DNA of 64,000 nt from Marinifilum flexuosum (GTDB taxonomy: Bacteria; Bacteroidota; Bacteroidia; Bacteroidales; Marinifilaceae), in the NCBI RefSeq assembly GCF_003610555.1, contig NZ_RAPQ01000008.1:1294490-1358489 (forward strand), read 5' to 3'. Each line of letters opens with the position of its first letter. Position 1 is the first letter of the stretch. Below the pieces are notes generated by a model. The model had not been told where the DNA came from. It made no database searches and saw only the letters and a program-made list of their open reading frames with translations. The position numbers and the translations under genes were made by a program. This document shows, one piece after another, positions 27,605 to 35,886 of the stretch.

Positions 27605-27639
27605 AGTCTCGCAAAGCTTTCGCGATAGCTTTCGGGACT
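27605..27639. repeat. Stable hairpin / REP-like palindrome in marR leader
   Basis: The arms AGTCTCG(C)AAAGC and GCTTTCGGGACT pair over 12 positions with one bulged base and one G-T, enclosing TTTCGCGATA. Motifs like CTTTCGCGATAGCTTTCGGGA are familiar as dispersed intergenic palindromes in Bacteroidota (recalled, not tested). It ends 20 bases before the marR start codon and would lie in the mRNA leader. Confidence 0.5.
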
Positions 27640-27658
27640 GAAATTTAAATGGTATAAT

Positions 27659-28165
27659 ATGGATTACAAGAATATTATTATAAAGATCAGACGAATTGTC
27701 CGATCGATTAATCTGGAGTCTAAAAAGATTCAGAAGGATCATGGGGTAAGTATTCCGCAGATTTTATGCCTGGAGTATTTAAAAAGTTCGCCAAATTATC
27801 AGGCTACCCAAAAGTCTATTCGTGCTCACCTAAATTTAAATTCGAGTACGGTAACTGGTATTATCGGCCGATTGGAGAAAAAAGGTTTTCTTGCTCGCTT
27901 ACCAAAAGCTGGAGATAGAAGAACTACCGTAATTGCTTTAACATCTTTGGGAGATCAATTACTAAAGAATACGCCAGATTTATTGCAGCAACGTTTGGCT
28001 GTGAAATTAAAGAAGATTCCTGATACAGATTTGGAAAAAATTGAAGAGACTTTGGAAATTCTTGTAAACATGCTTGAGATTGAAGAACTGGAAGCTTCGC
28101 CAGTACTTACTGCCGAGGATTTTATTAAGGAGGAATTAAACTCTGAAGAAGAAAATTTAGAATAA
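27659..28165 (+). CDS. MarR family transcriptional regulator
   Basis: The 168-residue protein has the MarR winged-helix core: DNA-recognition helix region TQKSIRAHLNLNSSTVTGIIGRLEKKGFLARLPKAGDRRTTVIALTSLGDQLL (about 48-100), including the conserved wing D-R-R. Both termini supply dimerisation helices; the acidic tail (EELNSEEENLE) is a variable extension. It is upstream of a porin and a BCCT transporter gene in the same direction, separated by a terminator, so it may control them in response to an osmoprotectant or related ligand. It probably represses itself through the dyad at 27515-27535. Confidence 0.88.
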   Translation: MDYKNIIIKIRRIVRSINLESKKIQKDHGVSIPQILCLEYLKSSPNYQATQKSIRAHLNLNSSTVTGIIGRLEKKGFLARLPKAGDRRTTVIALTSLGDQLLKNTPDLLQQRLAVKLKKIPDTDLEKIEETLEILVNMLEIEELEASPVLTAEDFIKEELNSEEENLE

Positions 28166-28184
28166 AAGAAGATTAGGAATAGTG

Positions 28185-28212
28185 AGCCATCATGATTGTG
28201 ATGGCTTTTTTT
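28185..28212 (+). terminator. Terminator after marR
   Basis: AGCCATCA (28185-28192) pairs with TGATGGCT (28199-28206) across TGATTG, followed by six T. It is 19 bases after the marR stop and separates marR from the porin-BCCT unit. From here to 28489 there is no gene. Confidence 0.88.
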
Positions 28213-28489
28213 GTGCCCTTAATTTTAGTGTGGTTAATATTGATTTCTTCAGATGTTTTACCAATCCTTAAAATATCGATTCATATAAAAAGCTTTTTTT
28301 ATTCTGTCTCAATGTCACTTTATCTCATTTATGGAAATGGGGAGAAGAAATGGTTTTACACGAATGAATTGATGGAGATAGAAGTGGGTAATTTAAATTG
28401 AACAAACGGTAAGAGTTTAAAATGTGCACAAATACAGAGTGTTGTGAGTGGTTTGAGAATTCTATATTGTGTGTTATTCGGCAATTGTG

Positions 28490-28520
28490 TTGTGTAGAAA
28501 TAAAATTTCCTTTAGATTTG
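28490..28520 (+). promoter_or_regulatory. Promoter of the porin-BCCT operon
   Basis: TTGT (28490-28493) and TAGATTTG (28513-28520) are separated by 19 bases, matching the Bacteroidota TTTG-N19-TAnnTTTG pattern with one substitution in the upstream box. The predicted leader is about 85 bases. Confidence 0.5.
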
Positions 28521-28610
28521 TCGCGCAGAAACTAAATCTGCACTCTTCGTTCTTTATTTCATGTTGTCAAGAGATAGATGGTGGAGTATGGGATAGGATA
28601 AACTTGAATT

Positions 28611-29774
28611 ATGAAAGAAACTCTCTTAAGAAGAATCAAATTGCTATTGGCATTGATGATCATTGTGAATGTTACGCAAGCTCAAAAAATTAAGGATGTT
28701 AAGATAGGCGGAGCCCTTCGTTTTAATTACAGATACAAGGATTGGGATGAAAACAACAAGGATGTAGGCGGCGATGCTGTGCTTGATGTTTTTCGTTTGA
28801 ATGCCAAGGCAAGGTATGAGAAATTGTACCTGGATGCGGAATATCGTTTCTATCCGTCAGAATTTGGTGGCGGTATGCTACATCATGGGTTTATTGGCTA
28901 TAACTTCAATGATAATTCACATTTGGAATTAGGTGTTCATCAAGTTCCATTTGGAATTCAGCCATTTGCTTCGCACTCGTGGTTCTTTAATCTTCCATAC
29001 TATGTAGGGTTGGAAGATGATTACGATACAGGATTAAAGTATGTGTTCGACACGAACAAATGGAATTTTGCCTTTGCATTTTATAAGAATGCTGAGGGAG
29101 GTAGGTCGTGGACAACCTTTTCGAACGGATCAGAAGGAAATGCGGTTGATTTGGCAAGATACTCTTACGACTTGGCTGGCGATAACGAAGAGAATGGGCA
29201 ATTCAACTTTCGTGTAGCCCGCAAATTCAACAATCAGGAAATTGGTTTTTCTGCACAGTTGGCCCGATACAGAAACCATGTAAAAGATAAAAACCATCAC
29301 TACAATGCCTTCGCACTTCATTATCATGGTCGTTTTCTTAAAGATGAAAGGTTGGATGTAAAGTTTGAGCTAACCCGATACGATTACAAGGGTACCGATA
29401 ATGATTTGATAAAGATGGCTGCCTACAATTACACTTACGATATTGCCAGTGAAGCAAGCATTATTTGTGGAGGTATTGCCTATACCATACCTGTGGAATG
29501 GGGACCAATTGAATCGGTGCAAGTGTATGACAATTACAACTACATGAAAAAAGGCAATTCTCAATTCAACGATACCCAAATGAATGTGTTGGGAATGATG
29601 GTGAAAGCTGGTCCGATTTATACTTATATCGATTATGCATCGGGTAAAAATCAGGATTGGTTAGGACCATGGGGTGCTTTTGGTGATTCAGCCAGTGAAT
29701 ATGGTTTTGGCCGAGGAGCCGCAAATCCAGAATGGCATTCATGGTTTAATGTGAATGTGGGGTATTATTTCTAA
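28611..29774 (+). CDS. Outer-membrane porin-like beta-barrel protein
   Basis: The 387-residue protein has a signal peptide ending near NVTQAQ and then alternating aromatic and polar strands through to a C-terminal NVNVGYYF, the usual aromatic-terminated barrel strand. It resembles porins of the OprO/OprP-like or short-chain-specific type without a recognisable ligand motif. The next gene, 24 bases on, is a BCCT transporter, so the porin probably lets the same quaternary amine or related solute through the outer membrane. The exact porin family is uncertain. Confidence 0.75.
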   Translation: MKETLLRRIKLLLALMIIVNVTQAQKIKDVKIGGALRFNYRYKDWDENNKDVGGDAVLDVFRLNAKARYEKLYLDAEYRFYPSEFGGGMLHHGFIGYNFNDNSHLELGVHQVPFGIQPFASHSWFFNLPYYVGLEDDYDTGLKYVFDTNKWNFAFAFYKNAEGGRSWTTFSNGSEGNAVDLARYSYDLAGDNEENGQFNFRVARKFNNQEIGFSAQLARYRNHVKDKNHHYNAFALHYHGRFLKDERLDVKFELTRYDYKGTDNDLIKMAAYNYTYDIASEASIICGGIAYTIPVEWGPIESVQVYDNYNYMKKGNSQFNDTQMNVLGMMVKAGPIYTYIDYASGKNQDWLGPWGAFGDSASEYGFGRGAANPEWHSWFNVNVGYYF

Positions 29775-29798
29775 GCGATACAAACGAATTAAAGATAT

Positions 29799-31409
29799 AT
29801 GAGTTTAAAAGAAAAAATAGAAAAAAAAGATCAAGCCAAGGCTGTATCCATAAGTGTTGATGATCAGAAGAAGTATGTTCGTTCCGATCAGAAAACTTTT
29901 TGGGGTATAAAAGCCAATGGTACTGTATTTATATCCTCTTTCTTGGTGGTATTTATTTTGGTGGCCACTACCTTAATAGTAGGGAAACCAATGGCAGCTT
30001 GGTTCTCGAAAACACAAGCAGTTGTATCCAACAATGTAGGATGGATGTTCGTTCTGCTCATGAATGTTTTCCTGGGGTTTACCTTGTTTTTAGGATTTGG
30101 TAAGTTCGGAAAGATCCGTTTGGGAGGTCAGGATGCAAAGCCTGAATTTAAAATGACATCGTGGTTTGCCATGTTGTTTAGTGCTGGTATGGGTATTGGT
30201 TTGTTGTTTTGGGGAGTTGCTGAACCAATTTTCCACTTCGATAATAATCCTTTTGCCATGGAAGGTGTTGCTTCAGCCAAATCGGCCATGGGGGTTACCT
30301 TTTTGCATTGGGGATTTCATGCCTGGGCAGTATATGCTATAGTAGGATTGGCTCTTGCCTATTTTACTTTCAATAAAAAATTGCCACTTACCATTCGTTC
30401 GGTCTTTTATCCTCTGTTTGGAGAAAAGATTTACGGACCTATTGGTGATATTATTGATATTGTATCGGTTATTGCCACTCTATTTGGTTTGGCTACCTCT
30501 TTAGGTTTTGGTGTACAGCAGGTAAATGCAGGTTTAACCTATTTGTTCGATGTTGAGTACGGAACGACTTGGCAAATTGGTTTGATTTCGGTAATTACCT
30601 TATTTGCTACGCTTTCTCTGATTTTGGGTCTTGACAAAGGGATTCGTCGCTTAAGCGAGATAAATATGCGCTTGGCACTTCTCTTGTTATTTTTTGTTTT
30701 ATTGATTGGCCCAACTGCATTCTTGTTGAAATCATTTGTTCAGAATTTGGGTTATTACCTAAGCAACTTTATGGAGTTGAGTTTTTGGACCGAAACATAT
30801 ATTGGTGCCAAAGAAGGCACTCACTGGCAAAACTCATGGACCATTTTCTATTGGGCATGGTGGATCGCATGGTCGCCATTCGTAGGTATTTTTATTGCTC
30901 GTATCTCAAAAGGTAGAACCATACGTGAATTTGTTTTGGGTGTACTGTTTGTGCCTGCATTATTGACTTTTTTATGGATTTCGGTATTTGGAGGAAGTGC
31001 CATTTATCAGGAGTTACTTGGAAATACTCAGATATCGGAAGCAGTTAATGCCAATATTGCTACGGCAATTTACCATCTGCTGGAGCAGTACCCATTGCCA
31101 TTTGTTTCATCCTTACTAACGGTGATTTTGGTAGCATGTTTCTTTGTTACTTCATCTGATAGTGGATCTATGGTGGTTGATACATTAACCACGGGAGGAA
31201 AATTGGATGCTCCTGTTGGACAAAAAATATTTTGGGCCTCAATGGAAGGCTTAATTGCAATCGTATTGCTGATTGGAGGTGGTTTGGCTGCCTTGCAAAC
31301 GGCTACAATTTTAACTGGCTTACCCTTTGCAATTGTATTGCTAATTATGTGTTACAGTTTATTAAAGACTCTTAAGAATGATAAAGTGATAAAAGCAAAA
31401 GAGTCTTAG
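29799..31409 (+). CDS. BCCT family betaine/carnitine/choline transporter
   Basis: The 536-residue inner-membrane protein has 12 predicted helices and the BCCT hallmarks: FSAGMGIGLLFWGVAEP (about 128-144), FLHWGFHAWAVYA, and the aromatic substrate box FYWAWWIAWSPFVGIFIARISKGRTIREF (about 349-377). It imports a quaternary amine such as glycine betaine, usually with sodium or protons. The glycine-rich GMGIGL segment resembles the sodium-independent or choline-type variants less than strict BetP, so coupling is uncertain. It shares an operon with the porin gene, followed by a terminator. Confidence 0.92.
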   Translation: MSLKEKIEKKDQAKAVSISVDDQKKYVRSDQKTFWGIKANGTVFISSFLVVFILVATTLIVGKPMAAWFSKTQAVVSNNVGWMFVLLMNVFLGFTLFLGFGKFGKIRLGGQDAKPEFKMTSWFAMLFSAGMGIGLLFWGVAEPIFHFDNNPFAMEGVASAKSAMGVTFLHWGFHAWAVYAIVGLALAYFTFNKKLPLTIRSVFYPLFGEKIYGPIGDIIDIVSVIATLFGLATSLGFGVQQVNAGLTYLFDVEYGTTWQIGLISVITLFATLSLILGLDKGIRRLSEINMRLALLLLFFVLLIGPTAFLLKSFVQNLGYYLSNFMELSFWTETYIGAKEGTHWQNSWTIFYWAWWIAWSPFVGIFIARISKGRTIREFVLGVLFVPALLTFLWISVFGGSAIYQELLGNTQISEAVNANIATAIYHLLEQYPLPFVSSLLTVILVACFFVTSSDSGSMVVDTLTTGGKLDAPVGQKIFWASMEGLIAIVLLIGGGLAALQTATILTGLPFAIVLLIMCYSLLKTLKNDKVIKAKES

Positions 31410-31441
31410 ATAAGGTTTTTCTTGTTATAGTCAGTAATAGA

Positions 31442-31470
31442 AAAGAGGTCTTCGGACCTCTTTTTTTATT
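31442..31470 (+). terminator. Terminator after BCCT gene
   Basis: AAAGAGGTC (31442-31450) and GACCTCTTT (31455-31463) form a 9-bp stem capped by the stable TTCG tetraloop and followed by a T-run. Confidence 0.92.
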
Positions 31471-31669
31471 TCCACATATTTTAAATCGAACTTAGGTTAA
31501 TATGCTAATCAAAATGGATGTAAATGCTATTAGGATTCCTAAAGCTTTTAGTTTTGTTATTTGTGTTATTACGACTATTAATAAAAAAAGGCCTGTTGAA
31601 ATGCTACAATTACCACTAAATATTCAAAAATAAAGAATATAAGCACAGAGGTAAATTTCGGGTATATTT

Positions 31670-31828
31670 TTAATGATCTGTTTTAGATTTTTCATTACGA
31701 TCTGAAGAAGAGTTTTTTGCTTTATTTAAAGTCTTTTTCTTTGTTGAATTCTTCTTTTTTATACTCCCATCTTTTTGCCATTTTTTCCAAAGTATGTCTT
31801 TATAGATTAATCCTAAATGATAGCTCAT
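31670..31828 (-). CDS. Small Lys-rich hypothetical protein (52 aa)
   Basis: An open frame from the ATG at 31828 to TAA at 31670 encodes 52 residues, starting MSYHLGLIYKDILWKKWQKD and continuing as a very Lys/Ser-rich tail ending KSKTDH. The composition is more ordered than chance intergenic sequence: an amphipathic start followed by a basic linker. No family is recognised and no convincing ribosome site is visible. It stands alone in the 660-base gap between the BCCT and GNAT genes and may be spurious. Confidence 0.3.
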   Translation of the reverse strand: MSYHLGLIYKDILWKKWQKDGSIKKKNSTKKKTLNKAKNSSSDRNEKSKTDH

Positions 31829-32004
31829 AGGTCAATATTTTTAATAAAATAGTTCTATGGAAACAAAATACATACAAGATATTAGATGTGCAAGTTGTTT
31901 AAAGTTAAAGTTCAAAGTATTTTATTGTCGATTGTGTTTGTGTAAAGCACAGTGAATAAATGAAATAAGGGTGGATTTCTTGTGTCTGTGTCTGTTGAGA
32001 TTGT

Positions 32005-32035
32005 TTTGTTTAAGTTAATCGAATTGTTATATTTG
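32005..32035 (+). promoter_or_regulatory. Consensus Bacteroidota promoter of the GNAT gene
   Basis: TTTG (32005-32008), 19 bases, then TATATTTG (32028-32035) is a full match to the -33/-7 consensus TTTG-N19-TAnnTTTG. The start codon of the GNAT gene is 34 bases downstream. It supports assignment of the organism to Bacteroidota. Confidence 0.75.
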
Positions 32036-32069
32036 TTCTATAGAAACAAAAAAACTTAAAAGTATAAGT

Positions 32070-32510
32070 ATGATTACAATTAAACTTATGACCTCCTCTC
32101 TACGTCCTGATGGTATTGAAAAGAAAGAACTGCTTAATTTCCTGTATGATCACCTTGAAGAATACGGAGATGACAAGGCAGACATTGAAAAAGCAATGCA
32201 GTATGCATTAAAAGAGAGACCATCAATGGGCGGTTTTATTTTGGCTGCAAAATTAGACAGTAAAATTGTTGGTGCTGTAGTTGTAAATAGAACAGGAATG
32301 GAAGGTTATATACCTGAAAACATACTTGTATACATAGCATCTCATAATAAGCATAGAGGAGAAGGGATTGGAAAGAAACTGATGGAAGAAACCATAAAAA
32401 TTGCGAAAGGTTCAATTGCGTTACATGTTGAGCCGGATAATCCTGCAAAACATTTATATGAAAAAATGGGATTTGAGAATAAATACCTTGAAATGAGATT
32501 CACAAAATAA
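32070..32510 (+). CDS. GNAT family N-acetyltransferase
   Basis: The 146-residue protein has the GNAT acetyl-CoA loop HRGEGIGKKLMEE (about 94-106, R-x-x-G-x-G/A) followed by the ALHVEPDNPAKHLYEKMGFE motif usual near the end of the fold. It would acetylate a small amine or amino acid in the cytoplasm. The racemase gene begins 6 bases downstream, so the two are translationally close and probably related in substrate, for example an amino acid or its D-isomer; this is inference. Confidence 0.88.
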   Translation: MITIKLMTSSLRPDGIEKKELLNFLYDHLEEYGDDKADIEKAMQYALKERPSMGGFILAAKLDSKIVGAVVVNRTGMEGYIPENILVYIASHNKHRGEGIGKKLMEETIKIAKGSIALHVEPDNPAKHLYEKMGFENKYLEMRFTK

Positions 32511-32516
32511 AATGTA

Positions 32517-33617
32517 ATGGCATTTGTAACTCTTAATACTTCCAAACTACAAGAAAACTACTGTTTTTTGGATAAATTATTTAAAGAAAATAGCATTCAA
32601 TGGACTGTGGTTTCTAAATTGTTGTGTGGAAACAAATTGTTTTTAGAAAACTTAATTTCCTTAGGAATTAAGAGCCTTTGTGATTCCAGGGTTTCTAATT
32701 TGAAAATGATTAAGAAACTAGATCCCAATATTGAGACGATCTACATAAAACCTCCCCCAAAATTATCTGTCAGTGAAATCATCAAGTATGCAGATGTTAG
32801 TGTAAACACTGAATTAAAAACCATCGACTTGCTTTCTCGTGAGGCTTTAAAACAAGATAAAAAGCATAAAATTATTATCATGATCGAAATGGGAGAGCTA
32901 AGAGAGGGGGTAATGCGTGAAGATTTTATCGACTTCTATAAGAAGGTTTTTGAATTGCCAAATATTGAAGTGGTAGGTATTGGAACAAATCTTACTTGCT
33001 TAAATGGCGTATTGCCTAACGAGGACAAATTAATCCAGCTTAGTCTGTACCGACAACTGATAGAGGCCAAGTTTGATAAGAAAATTCCATTGGTTTCAGG
33101 AGGGTCATCTGTAACCATCCCGCTTTTACTTCATGATATATTACCTGGGGGTGTCAACCATTTTAGAGTTGGTGAATCATTGTTTATGGGTACCGATGTA
33201 TATAATGACACAGCTCTTGAAGGATTAAATACCAATGTATTTAAATTGTATGCTGAGATTATTGAACTAATAGAGAAACCTATGTTACCTACAGGCGAAA
33301 TGGGTACCAATGTTGAAGGTGAAAGTCATTCATTGGAGGTCGATCAAATGGGAGAGACTTCGTATCGGGCAATTATAGACTTGGGAATGTTGGATGTAGA
33401 TAGTAAGCACATTAACCCAAAGGATAACTCAATAGATCTTGTTGGGGCAAGCTCGGATATGCTGGTAGTAGATTTGGGGGACAATAAGAATAATTATAAG
33501 GTAGGAGATTTAATTGAATTTACGATGGATTATATGGGCGTTCTACGCATTATGTCTTCCAAGTATATCGAAAAAAGAATTGTTGAGCCTGCTGCAGTAA
33601 AAGAGAATTGTAAATGA
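32517..33617 (+). CDS. Alanine/ornithine racemase family PLP enzyme
   Basis: The 366-residue protein has the fold-type III PLP racemase N-terminal barrel, with the PLP lysine at Lys34 in VVSKLLCGN (not the alanine racemase KANAYGHG). GTNLTCLNG near 160 and SGGSSVTIPLL near 197 fit the alanine/ornithine racemase-like (YhfX/Orr) subfamily. It is 6 bases after the GNAT gene. The stop overlaps the ATG of a broken small ORF (ATGA). Substrate is uncertain; ornithine, lysine or another amino acid are candidates. Confidence 0.82.
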   Translation: MAFVTLNTSKLQENYCFLDKLFKENSIQWTVVSKLLCGNKLFLENLISLGIKSLCDSRVSNLKMIKKLDPNIETIYIKPPPKLSVSEIIKYADVSVNTELKTIDLLSREALKQDKKHKIIIMIEMGELREGVMREDFIDFYKKVFELPNIEVVGIGTNLTCLNGVLPNEDKLIQLSLYRQLIEAKFDKKIPLVSGGSSVTIPLLLHDILPGGVNHFRVGESLFMGTDVYNDTALEGLNTNVFKLYAEIIELIEKPMLPTGEMGTNVEGESHSLEVDQMGETSYRAIIDLGMLDVDSKHINPKDNSIDLVGASSDMLVVDLGDNKNNYKVGDLIEFTMDYMGVLRIMSSKYIEKRIVEPAAVKENCK

Positions 33618-33802
33618 GAAGTGGTAAAATATTAGAGCAAGGAATAATAGAATTTGTTCGTTTAAATCAACCAGTAGGTTTGGGCCATATATTGGCAGGT
33701 TTAAATTTGTAACATTATTCTGGTGCAAAAATTGTTCTTGGCCTAATTCAAAAGGAGAAATTAAAATATTCAGATGGTGGAAAGCGAATTCTGATCAAAT
33801 AG
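33614..33802 (+). pseudogene. Small ORF interrupted by an in-frame TAA
   Basis: The ATG at 33614 overlaps the racemase stop. A frame of 62 sense codons runs to TAG at 33800-33802, broken only by TAA at 33710-33712. Before the stop it reads ...EFVRLNQPVGLGHILAGLNL and after it HYSGAKIVLGLIQKEKLKYSD..., a continuous helix-turn-helix-like composition ending KRILIK. That the sense frame continues cleanly past the stop suggests a recently inactivated short DNA-binding-type protein rather than chance. The family is not recognised. Confidence 0.5.
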
Positions 33803-33909
33803 TAATACTAATTAATTTCAACGAATGCAGTTTTTAGGTAATTGAGATATACTAAGTTAATATTCTTTTCCCATGTTATAGAGGGTATTCCAATTGTATA
33901 AAAATGCAC

Positions 33910-33935
33910 AACGTCACCAGATTACTGGTGGCGTT
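33910..33935 (+). terminator. Hairpin between racemase and symporter genes
   Basis: AACGTCACCAG (33910-33920) pairs with CTGGTGGCGTT (33925-33935) across ATTA, with one T-G pair. The following ATTTAATTAG is only moderately T-rich. It probably ends the GNAT-racemase unit. Confidence 0.65.
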
Positions 33936-33997
33936 ATTTAATTAGTGGAGCAGTTGTTTAACTCATACATATAACTCGAAGTAAGAGGTGAATACTG

Positions 33998-35488
33998 GTG
34001 TTAATTTATAACTTTTTATCTATGCATATTATTGATATTATCATATTTATTGTCTACTTCACAGTCATGCTGGGCATTGGAGTTTATTTCTTTAAGAAAA
34101 ATGAAAACAATGAAGATTACTATGTTGGAGGCAGACAACTTGGTGCCTGGCATATTGGATTATCTGTTGTGGCAACCGATGTAGGTGGAGGGTTTTCAAT
34201 AGGATTGGGCGGTTTAGGCTTTGCCATTGGACTTGGAGGATCATGGATGCTATTTACTGGTTTGGTTGGCGCATGGTTGAGCGCTGTTGTACTAATTCCT
34301 GTAATCAGTAAGCTTTCAAAAAAAAATAAGCTATTTACCTTTCCTCAAATATTCGAATACTTCTATAACCATAAGGTAGCTCTTATTGCAGGAGTAATTT
34401 CGGCAATTGGATATATTGGATTTACAAGCTCACAACTTCTGGCGGGAGCAAAACTGGCATCAGCTACTTTTACCGAAATAGATTTGAACACTGCATTAAT
34501 AATAATGGGGGTACTTGCAGTTGTTTACACCAGTATAGGTGGATTAAAAGCTGTAATTTATACCGATACAGTACAGTGGATTATTTTAATGGCAGGACTA
34601 CTATTTATTGGAATACCTGTATCCTATTACAAAATTGGTGGTATAGAAGTAATCCGGGAGACACTTGGCAGTGAATTTCTTTCCTTGGGGAATATATCTT
34701 GGCAACAGATTGTGAATTGGGGAATTACCATCATACCTATTTGGTTTGTTGGAATGACACTATATCAACGAATATATGCCTCTAAAAATGAAAAAGAAGC
34801 CAAAAAAGCATGGTTTATTGCAGGCTTATTCGAATGGCCTCTAATGGCATTTATGGGGGTTACCTTAGGATTGTTCTCCCGTGTGGCATATGAAAATGCG
34901 ATGTTTGCAGAGTTTGGCTATGCATTAGGAACAAGTTTGGATGCAGAAATGGGATTGCCAGTTTTGCTGAATACTGTTCTGCCTGCAGGTATCATGGGAC
35001 TCATGCTTTCAGCATACTTTTCAGCAATCCTATCAACCGCGGATAGTTGTTTAATGGCCGCATCGGGAAATGTGCAAACAGATATTCTAGGGAAAATTTT
35101 CAATTTTAAGCAAGATACCAAATTCCAACTGAGGGTTTCGCAAGTTATAACATTAGTGATTGGAGGGGTGGCATTGTTCCTGGCTTCTCATATGACCAAT
35201 GTACTTGAATTGATGCTTTACTCTTATGCATTTATGGTATCTGGTTTGTTTGTTCCTGTAATTGCAGCATTGTATGGTAAAAAACCTAATGCCACGGCAG
35301 CTATCTCATCTATGATTTCAGGCGGTGCAACAACAGTTCTCTTAACTACATTGAAAGTTAAATTGCCATTTGATTTGGATGGCAATATTTTTGGGATTTC
35401 AACATCAGTTTTTGTTTATCTGATTTTCTCCTTAATTTATAGGGGAAAATATGAGAAACGTAATAGAATTATGGAGAGAATTACATAA
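33998..35488 (+). CDS. Sodium:solute symporter family transporter
   Basis: This 496-residue SSS-family protein has about 13 membrane helices, with the family motifs YYVGGRQLGAWHIGLSVVATDVGGG (about 41-65) and ILSTADSCLMAASGN (about 346-360). GTG at 33998 is preceded at 33984-33990 by AGAGGTG with suitable spacing and is used as start; ATG at 34022 (MHIIDIIIF) is the other choice. It imports a small organic solute with sodium. Its position between two amino-acid racemases suggests an amino acid (alanine, proline or similar), which is inference. Confidence 0.9.
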   Translation: MLIYNFLSMHIIDIIIFIVYFTVMLGIGVYFFKKNENNEDYYVGGRQLGAWHIGLSVVATDVGGGFSIGLGGLGFAIGLGGSWMLFTGLVGAWLSAVVLIPVISKLSKKNKLFTFPQIFEYFYNHKVALIAGVISAIGYIGFTSSQLLAGAKLASATFTEIDLNTALIIMGVLAVVYTSIGGLKAVIYTDTVQWIILMAGLLFIGIPVSYYKIGGIEVIRETLGSEFLSLGNISWQQIVNWGITIIPIWFVGMTLYQRIYASKNEKEAKKAWFIAGLFEWPLMAFMGVTLGLFSRVAYENAMFAEFGYALGTSLDAEMGLPVLLNTVLPAGIMGLMLSAYFSAILSTADSCLMAASGNVQTDILGKIFNFKQDTKFQLRVSQVITLVIGGVALFLASHMTNVLELMLYSYAFMVSGLFVPVIAALYGKKPNATAAISSMISGGATTVLLTTLKVKLPFDLDGNIFGISTSVFVYLIFSLIYRGKYEKRNRIMERIT

Positions 35489-35886
35489 ATAGTCCATAAG
35501 TACTAATAAAGAAATTTGAAACATCTGGACGCATTGTCAGTTTTTTTAACAATGATATGAATCGGCTTTCAAATCATTTGGAGCAAATCATTTAAATAGG
35601 TTGTAAGGCAAGAAAATTTATAATATACGCTTGAATGTTAAGGGGGGGCTACTGTCTTGTGTAGTAAGGAATGTGTTAAGTTATTTAGGGGACTGTCTAG
35701 GAGAATCAGTTGGTAATGGAAAGAATTCAAAAACTTTTTAAAAGGTCAGAAGATTTCGGCTATTACACCCTAAAATAAAATAGGGGCTTTTTGCTTTGGG
35801 GCAGGAATTAATGTATTCTTCTCGATGTATCACAAAATCAATCATAAATAATTGAAATCGATAATCATTACAAAAACAATAGTTCA
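35489..35886. other. Intergenic region before alanine racemase
   Basis: The 398 bases contain a run of seven G (35642-35648) in an otherwise AT-rich stretch and no recognised gene, terminator or promoter. A short MERIQKLFKRSEDFGYYTLK-type frame near 35716-35775 is too short to call; the area may be decayed coding sequence. Confidence 0.35.

Larger units (their letters stand above)
26135..27658. other. 1.5-kb gene-free region
   Basis: Apart from the repeat cluster at 26490-26800 and the marR control region at 27451-27639, nothing coding is visible. A 107-codon open frame on the minus strand (26199-26522) begins within the repeat cluster, has phage-like low complexity and no family resemblance, and is not called. 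The region is strongly AT-rich. It may encode an untranslated RNA. Confidence 0.5.

Noticed and set aside
28192-28401. 69-codon open frame after marR
   Set aside because: It begins inside the marR terminator hairpin and has no ribosome site or family.
28469-28693. 74-codon open frame overlapping the porin start
   Set aside because: It covers the porin promoter and signal peptide in another frame and has no homology features.
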